From Streptomyces sp. V3I8 (GTDB lineage Bacteria > Actinomycetota > Actinomycetes > Streptomycetales > Streptomycetaceae), in contig NZ_JAUSZL010000002.1 of assembly GCF_030817535.1 (NCBI RefSeq), positions 1,240,001 to 1,304,000 on the forward strand: DNA of 64,000 nucleotides, read 5' to 3'. The translations under genes and the position numbers were made by a program. This document shows positions 25,102 to 34,171 of this stretch, one piece after another (the first letter of the stretch is position 1; every line of letters begins with the position of its first letter). The notes beneath the pieces were generated by a model that was given only the letters and a program-made list of their open reading frames with translations, did not search any database and was not told where the DNA came from.

Positions 25102-26454
25102 CTAGTCCCGGGCCCAGCGCGGGACACGCCGTCGGGGGGTGCGGGACGTCGCCGGGGGCTTCGCGAGGACTGTCGTGAAGGCTGTCGTGGGGGCCGTCGC
25201 GACCGGCGCCGGCAGGGGCGGGGCCGGAGCGGGTGCCGTCAGCAGCGAGGCGGCCAGGGCCAGGTGCAGCAGGTACGGCGAGGCGTCGCCGAGACCGGCC
25301 TCGGTGTAGGACGCGATCGCGCAGTAGCTGATCAGGAAGATCGCGCAGGCCCTCGCCAGCGACGGCGGCCGCAGCAGCGCGACACCGCCCAGTACGACGA
25401 AGACCGCCGCCACGAGCGTCACGCCGATCCAGCCCTGCTCCTGGTAGACGGCCAGCCAGCTGTTGTCGATCGGCAGCCCGCCGAACGACTTGTCGCCCAG
25501 GCCCATGCCGAACAGTTCCTCCCCGGTGGACCGGGGCGCCGCCAGCAGGGCGTCCCAGACCTTGGCCCGGCCGGTGAGGCTGGTGAGGTTCTCCTGGCTC
25601 TGTCCGCGCAGGAACCACGTCCGCAGCGCGGAGGCGAACCCCACCGCGGCCACCACGGCGATGAGCACCGCCCAGGTGAAGAACCGGCGGGCGGCGGCGC
25701 TGGTCAGGACGAGCGAGCCGATCGCCAGCACCAGCCCGATGAGCAGGCCGAGCGTGGCCGTGCGGGTATGGGTCAGCGCCAGCAGCACGAGGGAGGGCAC
25801 GATGACGACCGCCGCGCTGGTCCGGTCGGTGCGGCGCCCCAGGACGAGCAGCACGGTGAGCCCGATGATCACCGCGGCGTACTGTCCGATCTGCGGCGGG
25901 GTGAGCGGCCACAGCGCGCCGACCAGCCGTCCGCCGTAGAGCTCGGGCATGGCCGCGCCCGGTGAGACGACCGCGCCGGCGGCGACCGATCCGAGCACCG
26001 CGAAGTACATCCGGATGTGGTGCCGGACGAAGGCCGGGCCGCCGTCCCACCAGCGGGTGAGCAGCCACAGCGTGCCGATGAAGAGGGCCAGCCGCGCGCA
26101 GCGGAACAGCGCGCCGAGCCCGGACTCCAGTTGCAGGCTGGAGATCAGGCTCGGTACCAGCAGCAGGGTGAGCAGGAGCACGAAGGCGCTGGGGCGGATG
26201 CGCAGCCGGAGGTTGAGCGCGAGCGCCAGGGTGAACGCGGCGACCAGCGCACCCATGGTGACCAGCTGGATGAGGGAGCGGGGCAGCGGGATGACGGTCT
26301 TCGCCCCGGCGGAGCCGAGGGTGTTGAGGATCAGCAGGCCCCAGACGATCCCGACGGTCCTCGGTGTGCCGGCGGGGAGCGGTCCGGCGCCGGGCCGCGT
26401 GTCCGCCGTGTCCTGCCCGGCGGGCGGTCCGCCGCGCCGCAGGTCCTGGTCCAT
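25102..26454 (-). CDS. O-antigen ligase/polymerase-like membrane protein (Wzy candidate)
   Basis: A 450-residue integral membrane protein with about 10-12 hydrophobic segments. A large outside loop around residues 270-330 (RTWFLRGQSQENLTSLTGRAKVWDAL ... GLPIDNSWLAVYQEQGWIG) is the hallmark of the Wzy_C/O-antigen ligase family. It would join flipped repeat units into polymer. ATG 26454 follows GGTGG at 6-7 nt; a GTG 9 nt upstream would overlap the beta-helix gene. The Pro/Ala/Thr-rich tail is probably cytoplasmic and unstructured. Confidence 0.82.
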   Translation of the reverse strand: MDQDLRRGGPPAGQDTADTRPGAGPLPAGTPRTVGIVWGLLILNTLGSAGAKTVIPLPRSLIQLVTMGALVAAFTLALALNLRLRIRPSAFVLLLTLLLVPSLISSLQLESGLGALFRCARLALFIGTLWLLTRWWDGGPAFVRHHIRMYFAVLGSVAAGAVVSPGAAMPELYGGRLVGALWPLTPPQIGQYAAVIIGLTVLLVLGRRTDRTSAAVVIVPSLVLLALTHTRTATLGLLIGLVLAIGSLVLTSAAARRFFTWAVLIAVVAAVGFASALRTWFLRGQSQENLTSLTGRAKVWDALLAAPRSTGEELFGMGLGDKSFGGLPIDNSWLAVYQEQGWIGVTLVAAVFVVLGGVALLRPPSLARACAIFLISYCAIASYTEAGLGDASPYLLHLALAASLLTAPAPAPPLPAPVATAPTTAFTTVLAKPPATSRTPRRRVPRWARD

Positions 26455-26455
26455 G

Positions 26456-27985
26456 TCAGCCACCGGCCCGTGGGTCGAGGGTGCTGCCCTTGTCCTGCCG
26501 GTAGGGCGTGCCCTGCCACTGCCCGAAGTCGAGCACCCGGCTGGGGTCGTGGGCGACGAACTGCCACGGCCCGAGGTAGACGTTGTCGTGCCAGCGGTTG
26601 TGCTGGTCCAGGGTGATCGCCTCGGCCACCCGCTCGCCCTTGTACGGCGACCACTTCGGGTAGGTGCCGTAGTTGGCCAGCACCGCCATGCGGTCGCACT
26701 TCACCGTGCACTTGACGACGGACTTGTCCAGCACGAAGCGGTTGTCGTGGATGTCCACCCGCTGGGTCTTCCACCGGCAGTCGGCGTAGAGCGGTGCGGT
26801 GGCGATCGCCGGCCGCACGCAGCGGTCGGTGTCCCGCGCCAGCAGCGTGCAGTCGCCGGAGGAGGTGTTGGCCGGGCTGTTGCAGAACCGGTCGGCGTTC
26901 TCCCACAGGGTGATTCCGGACCAGTTGTCCTCCAGTACGTTCCGGTAGACCTCGATCTTGTCCGTGCGGGCCGGGACCCGTGGTTCGCCGCCTGACTCGG
27001 ACAGGTAGACGGTCGCGAACGGGAAGTTGTCGCCGCGGTCGGCGTACTTGCGGCCCTCGACCCAGTTGTTGCGCCGGATCGTGTTCTTCCGGATGACCGC
27101 GTTGTAGCTGGTCTCGTACATCAGCGCGGCACCGTCGTTGGCCTCGATCACGTTGTTCTCGATGCGGAAGTCGTTGTTGTTGGTGTCCGCCCACAGCCCG
27201 GCTCCGCGGTTGTCGTGCACCCAGTTGCCGCGGATGTCGGCGCCGTCGACGGCCCAGAACTTGATGCCGCCGGTGCAGCCGCAGCCCTCCCGGCGCCGCT
27301 CCCAGTCGCCGGTGTTGTTGCCCACGATCTCGTTGCCCTCGACGACCAGGTCGCGCAGCGGGCCGCCGGACTTGTAGGCGTTCATGCCGTACTGGCCGTT
27401 GTCGCGCAGGCAGCTGGCGCGAACCTGCTGGCGGGCACCGGCCATCAGTCCGGCGCCGGAGTTGCGCCGGATCGTCGCGTGCTCGATCACCCACCCGTCG
27501 GCCGAGTCGTGGTTGACCACGCCCTCGTCGTGCGGCGCGACGAAGTTCTGCACGGTCAGGTGGCTGACGGTGACGTCGCGGGCGCCGCCGCCGAACGCGT
27601 ACTGGTTGGTCCTGCGGCCGTCGAGCACCGCGCCCGGCGCGCCGAGGTAGCGGTTGCCCTTCTTCGGAAGGACCTGGGCGTAGCGGTCCGGTGCGAGCCG
27701 GTGCTTGCCCGGCCGCAGCCAGAACGTGGTCCTCGGGGGGTGGTCCTTGGTCTTCGCGGCCAGGTCGCCGACGACCCCGGGGTCGACCGTCACCGCGCCC
27801 GCCGGTGCCTTCGCCGGTCCGGCCGCGGGCTCGGCGCACACCCGGGCCGCGGCGGGGGCCGCGGAGACGGACGGCGGCGCGGTGGCCGGCTTTTCCGCCG
27901 GGGCGCCGGGCGTGCTCACGCAGCCGGCCGCCAGCAGGGCCAGCGCCGCCGCCGGCAGCGTCCGCTTGCGCCATCTGATCCCCAC
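26456..27985 (-). CDS. Right-handed parallel beta-helix lipoprotein
   Basis: A 509-residue secreted lipoprotein. The signal reads MGIRWRKRTLPAAALALLAAGC, and Cys22 in LAAGC is the lipobox. After an Ala/Pro linker, PbH1-like repeats run through the body (for example VTVSHLTVQNFVAPHDEGVV, DLVVEGNEIVGNN, DFRIENNVIEANDGAALM, KIEVYRNVLEDNWSGITL). Such helices form polysaccharide lyases and C5-epimerases. Placed between Wzy and a heparinase-type gene, it probably edits or trims the exported polymer, but no catalytic residues could be assigned. It lies 13 bp downstream of the heparinase-type gene. Confidence 0.82.
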   Translation of the reverse strand: MGIRWRKRTLPAAALALLAAGCVSTPGAPAEKPATAPPSVSAAPAAARVCAEPAAGPAKAPAGAVTVDPGVVGDLAAKTKDHPPRTTFWLRPGKHRLAPDRYAQVLPKKGNRYLGAPGAVLDGRRTNQYAFGGGARDVTVSHLTVQNFVAPHDEGVVNHDSADGWVIEHATIRRNSGAGLMAGARQQVRASCLRDNGQYGMNAYKSGGPLRDLVVEGNEIVGNNTGDWERRREGCGCTGGIKFWAVDGADIRGNWVHDNRGAGLWADTNNNDFRIENNVIEANDGAALMYETSYNAVIRKNTIRRNNWVEGRKYADRGDNFPFATVYLSESGGEPRVPARTDKIEVYRNVLEDNWSGITLWENADRFCNSPANTSSGDCTLLARDTDRCVRPAIATAPLYADCRWKTQRVDIHDNRFVLDKSVVKCTVKCDRMAVLANYGTYPKWSPYKGERVAEAITLDQHNRWHDNVYLGPWQFVAHDPSRVLDFGQWQGTPYRQDKGSTLDPRAGG

Positions 27986-27998
27986 GGGGCCTTCCTTC

Positions 27999-29981
27999 CT
28001 AGTCGCTGAACGTGAGTACGGTCGTGAACTGCCGTGCGCCGTCGGCGAAGCCGGTGCCGACGAGCGTCGTGGCGGGTTCCTTGCGGCCGAAGCCGGCGGA
28101 GTACCAGCCCAGCGGCGGGTCGCTCTCGCCGCGGTGCGCCCGCCAGTTCAGCTCCCCGGGCAGGTCGAGCACCGCGGAGCGCTCCCGGCCGTCCCGGGTC
28201 CAGGTGAGCACGGCCCGGTTCCCCGTCAGGTCCGCGGTGACCGCCGGGCCGAGGTGGAAGGCCAGGCGCGCGGCCCGGCGCGGGCCGCGTACCTCGTCGA
28301 TCACGCGCAGCTCGCGGCTCGCGGCCGTCAGCTCGACCCGGCGGCGGTGCACGGAGCCGCGGTAGCCGTCGTGCTCGGCGTACCAGCGGGCCGTCCCCCC
28401 GGTGGAGGCGCCGGTGGTGTCCTCCGCTGCCAGGACGCGACTGCGGGCGTGACGGGTCCACAGGAACGGGCCGCCGGAGACGGACTGGTCGGCGCCGTCC
28501 AGCTCCAGGGTGTTGTGGCCGAGCGTGGACCGGAAGTACCGCCGCCACGCGGGCTGCCCGTGGTAGCAGTACGTCCCCGGGTCGGCGAGCACGTCGACCC
28601 CGTCGTGCCGGACCTCCACGGACAGCGCGTCGGCGTGGGCGTGCGCGGCGATGGACAGGAAGCCGTGCGGGCCTCCGTCGCAGCGGCACCAGATCTCCCC
28701 CGGGCCGCGCAGGACGGTCAGCCCCGCGTCGGCGAAGTGGGCCGGCCTGCTCGCCGGGCGGGTCACGGCCGGCGCCGTCGTGCCCTTCGCGTACGGCCGG
28801 ACGAGCGCGGCCAGCAGGGGGGTGCGCACATCGGTGCCGGTCACGGCCGGCCACCAGGCCAGCCGGCCGAACACCGCGTCCCCGGTGGCCAGCAGCGAGG
28901 CCCAGCGGTCGGTGCCCGCGCCGTCCACGACCAGGCCGTGTCCGTCGTCCGCGTCCCCCTGGCGCGGCGGCCGCAGCCGGTTGTCCACGACGGCCGCGAG
29001 CGCGTCGGTCATCCGCAGCAGCACCAGCCGGACCGGCGCGGGGACCGGCACGTCCGCGGCGTCCGCCTCGGCCACCGCGGCCAGGCCGAGTTCGAGGACG
29101 AGTCCGTGGTACTCGGTGGCCAGCTCGCGGTTGAGGCCGGAGGGAAAGGTGTTGGCGCGCAGGTGCCGTTCGAGGGAGTGCAGCGCATCGGCCCGCCAGC
29201 GCGGCGAGGAGGGGAACCAGCCGAACGCGCAGGCCGCCGCGAACTGCCCGGCGGCTTCGGCGACGGCGTGGTTGTTCGCCGAGGAGCCCCGGCTGGGGAA
29301 GGCGGCGAGCCAGCGCTGGTGGTGCCAGATCTGGTGCAGCGCCGCCGGGTTGTCCTCGAACAGTGCGGCCGCGCCCGGCCAGCCGTCGAGCAGCCGGCGG
29401 ATCCAGACCCAGGACAGCAGCCGGATGCCCAGCTCGATGCCGCTGACCCAGTGCACGCCGCGCAGCGGCGGGTTGGCCGTCCACCACGACCGCAGGTGCG
29501 CGGCGACCCGCTCGGCGTACCGCTCGTCCCCGGTGACCGCGTAGGCGGCGGCGAGCACGGTGAGGTACTGGTGCCGGGACGGCTCCCAGATCTGCTTGAT
29601 GTCCCCGGCCGTGTCCTCGTCGCGGTACGGCACGTCGAAGGCGTAGCCCCCCGGGGCCCGGCGCCCGGTCTTCGGGTCGTACCGCCAGTCCGGGTCCACC
29701 AGGTCGTCGCGGGCCACCCCGAAGAACTCGGCGTGTCCGTCCATCAGCCGGTCCGCCTCGGCGACGAGACGTTTCGCGGCGTCCGGCGGCACCGCGGCGA
29801 CCGCCCGGGCGGGCAGCACCGCGGTGAAACGGGCACCACTCACGTGCGGGGAGTCCGGCGGCGCGGAGCGCCGCCACCGCCGCCTGCGCGCGGCGTCGCC
29901 CGCCCGGCCGCCGACCTCCCGCGGACCCATCCGGGACAGCCGCCTCAGGTACCAGCCCGCACTGCCGGAGCTCACCGTCAT
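27999..29981 (-). CDS. Heparinase II/III-type (alginate lyase-like) protein
   Basis: A 660-residue protein without an obvious signal peptide. The N-terminal half is an (alpha/alpha) toroid of the alginate-lyase/heparinase type (WVSGIELGIRLLSWVWIRRLL, SRGSSANNHAVAEAAGQFAAAC, NRELATEYHGLVLELG). The C-terminal half is the Hepar_II_III beta-sandwich (LSIAAHAHADALSVEVRHDG, DPGTYCYHG, RSTLGHNTLELDGADQS). The NNH, Y and H residues expected for uronic-acid elimination are present. The family cleaves uronate-containing polysaccharides; in biosynthetic loci it probably trims or degrades mislocated polymer. Its ATG overlaps the oxidoreductase stop (ATGA). Confidence 0.87.
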   Translation of the reverse strand: MTVSSGSAGWYLRRLSRMGPREVGGRAGDAARRRRWRRSAPPDSPHVSGARFTAVLPARAVAAVPPDAAKRLVAEADRLMDGHAEFFGVARDDLVDPDWRYDPKTGRRAPGGYAFDVPYRDEDTAGDIKQIWEPSRHQYLTVLAAAYAVTGDERYAERVAAHLRSWWTANPPLRGVHWVSGIELGIRLLSWVWIRRLLDGWPGAAALFEDNPAALHQIWHHQRWLAAFPSRGSSANNHAVAEAAGQFAAACAFGWFPSSPRWRADALHSLERHLRANTFPSGLNRELATEYHGLVLELGLAAVAEADAADVPVPAPVRLVLLRMTDALAAVVDNRLRPPRQGDADDGHGLVVDGAGTDRWASLLATGDAVFGRLAWWPAVTGTDVRTPLLAALVRPYAKGTTAPAVTRPASRPAHFADAGLTVLRGPGEIWCRCDGGPHGFLSIAAHAHADALSVEVRHDGVDVLADPGTYCYHGQPAWRRYFRSTLGHNTLELDGADQSVSGGPFLWTRHARSRVLAAEDTTGASTGGTARWYAEHDGYRGSVHRRRVELTAASRELRVIDEVRGPRRAARLAFHLGPAVTADLTGNRAVLTWTRDGRERSAVLDLPGELNWRAHRGESDPPLGWYSAGFGRKEPATTLVGTGFADGARQFTTVLTFSD

Positions 29982-32167
29982 CGGGCTCCCGCCAACGTCA
30001 CCGGCACGCCGCCGGCCAGGCCCGTCCGCACGGCGAGGGTGGCCGCCGTGGTGGCGACCAGCGACTCCAGCGGCACCGGCATCGGCCCGCCGGTCCGTAC
30101 GGCCCTGACGAAGGCCGCCAGTTCGGCGGCCTGGCCCTTGTCCCGGGCCTTGGGCAGCCGCGAGCTGACCCAGCGCTTGCGGGCGTACACCGAGGCGCGG
30201 ACGAAGTCGTCCAGCCGCAGCACCTTGCCGTCCGCGACGAGGTCCAGCGTCTCCTTGGGGAAGCCGGGCGCGCCGGTGGTGACGTAACTGATGGCGGCGG
30301 TGGACCCGTCCGGGTAGCCGAGCACGATCTGCAGGTCCTCGTTGCCGGACGGGGCGACGGCGTACACCGACACCGGGTCGGCCCCGAGCAGCCAGCTCGC
30401 CGTGTCGATGAAGTGCCCGCCCTCGCCGGCGAACCGCGAGCCCTCGGTGCCCTGCTGGAGGTACCAGCTGCCGTGCTGCAGCCGGCCCGCGTTGACCAGG
30501 TAGCGCAGGCTCGCCGGACCGGTCCGGGCGCCGAACCGCTGCCTGGCCTCCTGCAGCAGCGGGGCGAAGCGGCGGTTGAAGCCGACCTGCAGCCGGTCGT
30601 TGCCGGACTCCTCGACCGCCGCGAGCACACCGGCCAGTTCGTCCTCGGTGAGGGCCAGGGGCTTCTCCACGAACACCGTCTTGCCGGCCAGCAGTGCCTT
30701 GCGGGTCAGTTCGGCGTGCGAGCTGTGGCGGGTGACGACGAACACCGCGTCGACGGAAGGGTCGCCGAGCACGGCGTCGAGATCGGTGGTCGCCCCGGCG
30801 AAGCCGAACTTCCGCTTCGCGTTGGCCGCGGACAGCGCCGTCGTGGTGACGACCGTGGACAGTTCGACGCCGTCGCGCCGGGCCAGGTGCGGCAGCAGCA
30901 TCGACGTCGCGTAGTTCCCCGCGCCGACGAACGCCAGGCGCACCGGCGCCGTGGCGGACCGGGCCGGGGCGGCCGCCCTGCCGCCGGGCCGCACCGCGGG
31001 CACGGTCACCACCGGGGGCTCCGGCTCGGCCGGGGATGCGGCGGGACCGGGGTAGCGGAACAGCACGGCCACGGCCTTCAGTTCGCCGTCCTTCAGGCGC
31101 CGGTACGTCTCGACGGCGTCGTCGAAGTCGGCGACGTGCGAGACCAGCGGCTCCACGTCGACGCTGCCGCGGGCGAGGAGGTCGAGGAAGCACGCCAGGT
31201 TGCGGCGCTCGGTCCAGCGCACGTAGCCGATCGGGTAGTCCCGCCCCTCGAGTTCGTACTCCGGGTCGTAGCGCCCGGGGCCGTAGCTGCGGGAGAACCG
31301 GACGTCGAGCTCCTTCTCGTAGTACGCGTTCCACGGCAGGTCCAGGCGGCACTTGCCGATGTCGACGACCCGGCCGCGGTCCCGGCACAGCTGGGCGGCC
31401 AGCTCGACGGGCTGGTTGCTGCCGCCGCCGGCGGCCAGGTACACCTGGTCCACGCCGTGTCCGCCGGTGAGTTCGGCGACGGCGCTCCCGACGGCCGCGG
31501 ACGCGGGATCACCGCAGGCCACGGCGCCCAGGCTCACGGCGAGTTCGCAGCGCGCCGGATCGGGGTCGGCGCCGACGACGCGGACCCCCGAGGCGGTGAG
31601 GAGCTGCGCCACCAGCTGCCCGATCAGCCCGAGGCCGATGACCAGCGCCACCTCGCCGAGTTGCGGCTCGCCCTGGCGCACGCCCTGCATCGCGATCGAC
31701 CCGACGGTGCCGAAGGCGGCGTGCCGCGGCGCGAGGCCGTCCGGCACCGGCGCGTAGAGGTTCTTCGGCACCCAGTTCAGTTCGGCGTGCAGCGCGTGCT
31801 CGTTGCCGGCGCAGGCCACGAGGTCGCCGGCCTTCACGTCGTCGACGCCGGCGCCGACCTGCTCGACCACCCCGCACAGCGAGTAGCCCAGCGGGGTGTA
31901 GGAGTCCAGCTTGCCCATCACCTTGCGGTAGGTGGCGGGCACCCCGTTGGTGGCCACGCTCTGCATGACCTTGGCGACCTGGTCCGGCCGGGAGCGGGCC
32001 TTGCCCACCATCGACATGCCGGCCTCGGACACCTTCATGAGCTCGGTCCCGGTGGAGATCAGCGAGTAGGCGCTGCGGACCAGCACACCGCCCGGCTTGC
32101 AGCCCGGCACCGGCACGTCGAGCACCGCCAGTTCGCCGCTCTTGTAGTTCTGAACTACCTGTTTCAC
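29978..32167 (-). CDS. Two-domain oxidoreductase: MDR alcohol dehydrogenase fused to Gfo/Idh/MocA
   Basis: A 729-residue fusion. Residues 1 to about 365 form a medium-chain dehydrogenase/reductase (YSLISTGTELMKVSEAGMSMVGKA, PLGYSLCGVVEQVGAGV, VIGLGLIGQLVAQLL). After a Pro/Ala linker, residues from about 408 form a Gfo/Idh/MocA domain (RLAFVGAGNYATSMLLPHLA, FVVTRHSSHAELTRKALLAGK, VFVEKPLALTEDEL, AGEGGHFIDTASWLLG). This fusion is regularly found next to heparinase-type genes in exopolysaccharide loci. The combined redox chemistry probably modifies a nucleotide-linked sugar or uronic acid; the product is not known. It is soluble and cytosolic. Confidence 0.87.
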   Translation of the reverse strand: MKQVVQNYKSGELAVLDVPVPGCKPGGVLVRSAYSLISTGTELMKVSEAGMSMVGKARSRPDQVAKVMQSVATNGVPATYRKVMGKLDSYTPLGYSLCGVVEQVGAGVDDVKAGDLVACAGNEHALHAELNWVPKNLYAPVPDGLAPRHAAFGTVGSIAMQGVRQGEPQLGEVALVIGLGLIGQLVAQLLTASGVRVVGADPDPARCELAVSLGAVACGDPASAAVGSAVAELTGGHGVDQVYLAAGGGSNQPVELAAQLCRDRGRVVDIGKCRLDLPWNAYYEKELDVRFSRSYGPGRYDPEYELEGRDYPIGYVRWTERRNLACFLDLLARGSVDVEPLVSHVADFDDAVETYRRLKDGELKAVAVLFRYPGPAASPAEPEPPVVTVPAVRPGGRAAAPARSATAPVRLAFVGAGNYATSMLLPHLARRDGVELSTVVTTTALSAANAKRKFGFAGATTDLDAVLGDPSVDAVFVVTRHSSHAELTRKALLAGKTVFVEKPLALTEDELAGVLAAVEESGNDRLQVGFNRRFAPLLQEARQRFGARTGPASLRYLVNAGRLQHGSWYLQQGTEGSRFAGEGGHFIDTASWLLGADPVSVYAVAPSGNEDLQIVLGYPDGSTAAISYVTTGAPGFPKETLDLVADGKVLRLDDFVRASVYARKRWVSSRLPKARDKGQAAELAAFVRAVRTGGPMPVPLESLVATTAATLAVRTGLAGGVPVTLAGAR

Positions 32168-32233
32168 CCGAAGTCCTCTTGTCTCTGAGCCGTGTGTCTC
32201 TACGTCGTGCCTGTGCGTCGTGCCGGTGCGCCG

Positions 32234-34168
32234 TCAGGCAGCTCGGTCGCGGCCGGACCCGGAGCCGGAGGTCGCGTCGCGGTACCAGTGCTCGAGGGTC
32301 AGCACGTGCCACAGGTGCTTGGAGAAGTCCCGCCGGCCGGCGGCGTCCTCGGCGACCATCCGCGCCAGCGCGTCGCGGCGCAGCAGCCCGGAGCTGACGA
32401 GCACGCCGTCGTTGACCACCTCGCGCACCAGCGGTGCCAGGTCCCGGCTCATCCAGGCCCGCAGCGGGGCGCTGAACAGGCCCTTGGGCCGGTACACGAT
32501 CTCCCGGGGCAGGACCGAGGTGGCCGCCTCCTTGAGGGCGGCCTTGCCCTGCCGTCCGGCGATCTTGCGGTTGCCGGGCACGGTGAACGCCGCCCTGACC
32601 ACCTCGACGTCCACGTACGGCACCCGCACCTCGGTCGACGCCGCCATGCTCGACCGGTCGGTGTAGGCGAGGTTCAGGCCCGGCAGGAACATCCGGGCGT
32701 CGGCCAGGCACATGCGGTTGACGAAGTCGTCGAGGTGGTTGTCCTGGTAGGTGTCCGCGTGTTCGGTCAGCACGTCCTCGACCGCCGGGGCCAGGTCCGG
32801 GTTGACCAGGGCGAGCAGCTCGTCCTGGTCGTACATGGTGTAGCTGCGCCGGAACGCCGTCTCCTCCGGCAGGTCGGCGAAGGAGAGGAACCGCTTCGCG
32901 AAGCGCACCGACCGGTACCCCCGGCGGGCCGTGGCGACCGGCAGCCGGTCCACGGTCGCCGACAGGCCGCGCCGCAGGGGCCCCGGGACGCGCTGGTAGC
33001 GCAGCGCCAGCAGGTTGGCCAGGTGCTTGCGGTACCCGGCGAACAGTTCGTCGGCGCCCATCCCCGAGAGCATCACCTTGACCCCGGCCTCCCGGGCGGC
33101 TTGGCAGATCAGGAAGGTGTTGATCGCGGCGGGGTCGCCGATCGGCTCGTCCAGGTGGTACGTCATCTCCGGCAGCAGGTCGAGCACGTTGGGGGCGATC
33201 TCGATCTCGTGCAGGTCGACGCCGAACCGCTCGGCCACCTGCCGGGCGTAGCGCAGGTCGTCCGGCATCGCCTCGAACTTCGCGTCCTCGGCGCGGAACC
33301 CGATCGTGTAGGCGGAGATCCCGGGCCGGTGGCGGGCCGCCAGCGCGGTCAGCCAGCTGGAGTCGAGGCCGCCGGAGAGGAAGGTCGCCACGGGGACGTC
33401 GGAGAGCAGGTGCCGCCGGGTCGACTCCTCGACGACGGCGGCCAGGTCCGGCCGCTCGCCGGCCCGGGCCCGCTCCTGGCCCTCGGCGGCGACGTCCCGG
33501 AGGTTCCAGTACCGGCCGCGCTCGATCCGGCCGTCGGGCCGGCACCGCAGCCAGCTGCCCGGCGGCAGCTTCTCCGCCTCGCGGAACGCGCAGCGCGAGT
33601 CCGGCACCCAGTAGTAGAGGAGCGAGGCCACCAGTGCCGCGTGGTCCACCTCCAGCGTTCCGCCGGTCACGGCGGCGAGCGCCTTGAGCTCGGAGGCGAA
33701 CATCAGGCCTTCGCCGCGCCGGAGCAGGAACAGCGGCTTGATGCCGAGCTGGTCCCGGGCGAGGACCAGCTCACCGGTCCGCTCGTCGAAGACCGCGAAC
33801 GCGAACATGCCGCGCAGCCGGGGCAGGCAGTCGGTGCCCCAGCGCCGCCAGGCCTCCAGGAGCACCTCGGTGTCGGAGGTGCCGCGGAAGCGCGCGCCGC
33901 CGGCCGCCAGTTCGGTCCGCAGTTCGGGCGCGTTGTACAGCTCGCCGTTGTACGTCAGGACGAGGCCGTCGGAGACCATCGGCTGGGCGCCGGTCTCGGA
34001 CAGGTCGATGATGGACAGCCGGCGGTGCCCGAGGTGCACCTCGCCGTCACCGGCGCCGTGGCTGTACCGGCCGGCCCCGTCCGGGCCGCGGTGGGCCAGG
34101 ACATCGGTGAGCCGGTCGGTCACGGCCTTCCCGTCCGGCCACCGGTACGTGCCTGCGATGCCACACAT
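32234..34168 (-). CDS. Asparagine synthase-like amidotransferase (AsnB/WbpS type)
   Basis: A 644-residue class II glutamine amidotransferase. Cys2 of MCGIAGTYRW is the glutaminase nucleophile. LTYNGELYN and GTSDTEVLLEAW complete the N-terminal domain, and the ATP pyrophosphatase loop is VATFLSGGLDSSWLTAL with a later KVMLSGMGADELFAGY. AsnB homologues in O-antigen loci amidate uronic acids. With an AlgD-like GDP-mannose dehydrogenase in the same locus, amidation of a uronate carboxyl is a reasonable guess. A 66-bp gap separates it from the oxidoreductase gene downstream. Confidence 0.9.
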   Translation of the reverse strand: MCGIAGTYRWPDGKAVTDRLTDVLAHRGPDGAGRYSHGAGDGEVHLGHRRLSIIDLSETGAQPMVSDGLVLTYNGELYNAPELRTELAAGGARFRGTSDTEVLLEAWRRWGTDCLPRLRGMFAFAVFDERTGELVLARDQLGIKPLFLLRRGEGLMFASELKALAAVTGGTLEVDHAALVASLLYYWVPDSRCAFREAEKLPPGSWLRCRPDGRIERGRYWNLRDVAAEGQERARAGERPDLAAVVEESTRRHLLSDVPVATFLSGGLDSSWLTALAARHRPGISAYTIGFRAEDAKFEAMPDDLRYARQVAERFGVDLHEIEIAPNVLDLLPEMTYHLDEPIGDPAAINTFLICQAAREAGVKVMLSGMGADELFAGYRKHLANLLALRYQRVPGPLRRGLSATVDRLPVATARRGYRSVRFAKRFLSFADLPEETAFRRSYTMYDQDELLALVNPDLAPAVEDVLTEHADTYQDNHLDDFVNRMCLADARMFLPGLNLAYTDRSSMAASTEVRVPYVDVEVVRAAFTVPGNRKIAGRQGKAALKEAATSVLPREIVYRPKGLFSAPLRAWMSRDLAPLVREVVNDGVLVSSGLLRRDALARMVAEDAAGRRDFSKHLWHVLTLEHWYRDATSGSGSGRDRAA

Positions 34169-34171
34169 GTT

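Noticed and set aside
26456..29981. A complete alginate biosynthesis locus
   Set aside because: AlgD-like, lyase-like and beta-helix genes are present, but no Alg8/Alg44-type synthase, acetylation or export genes are seen.
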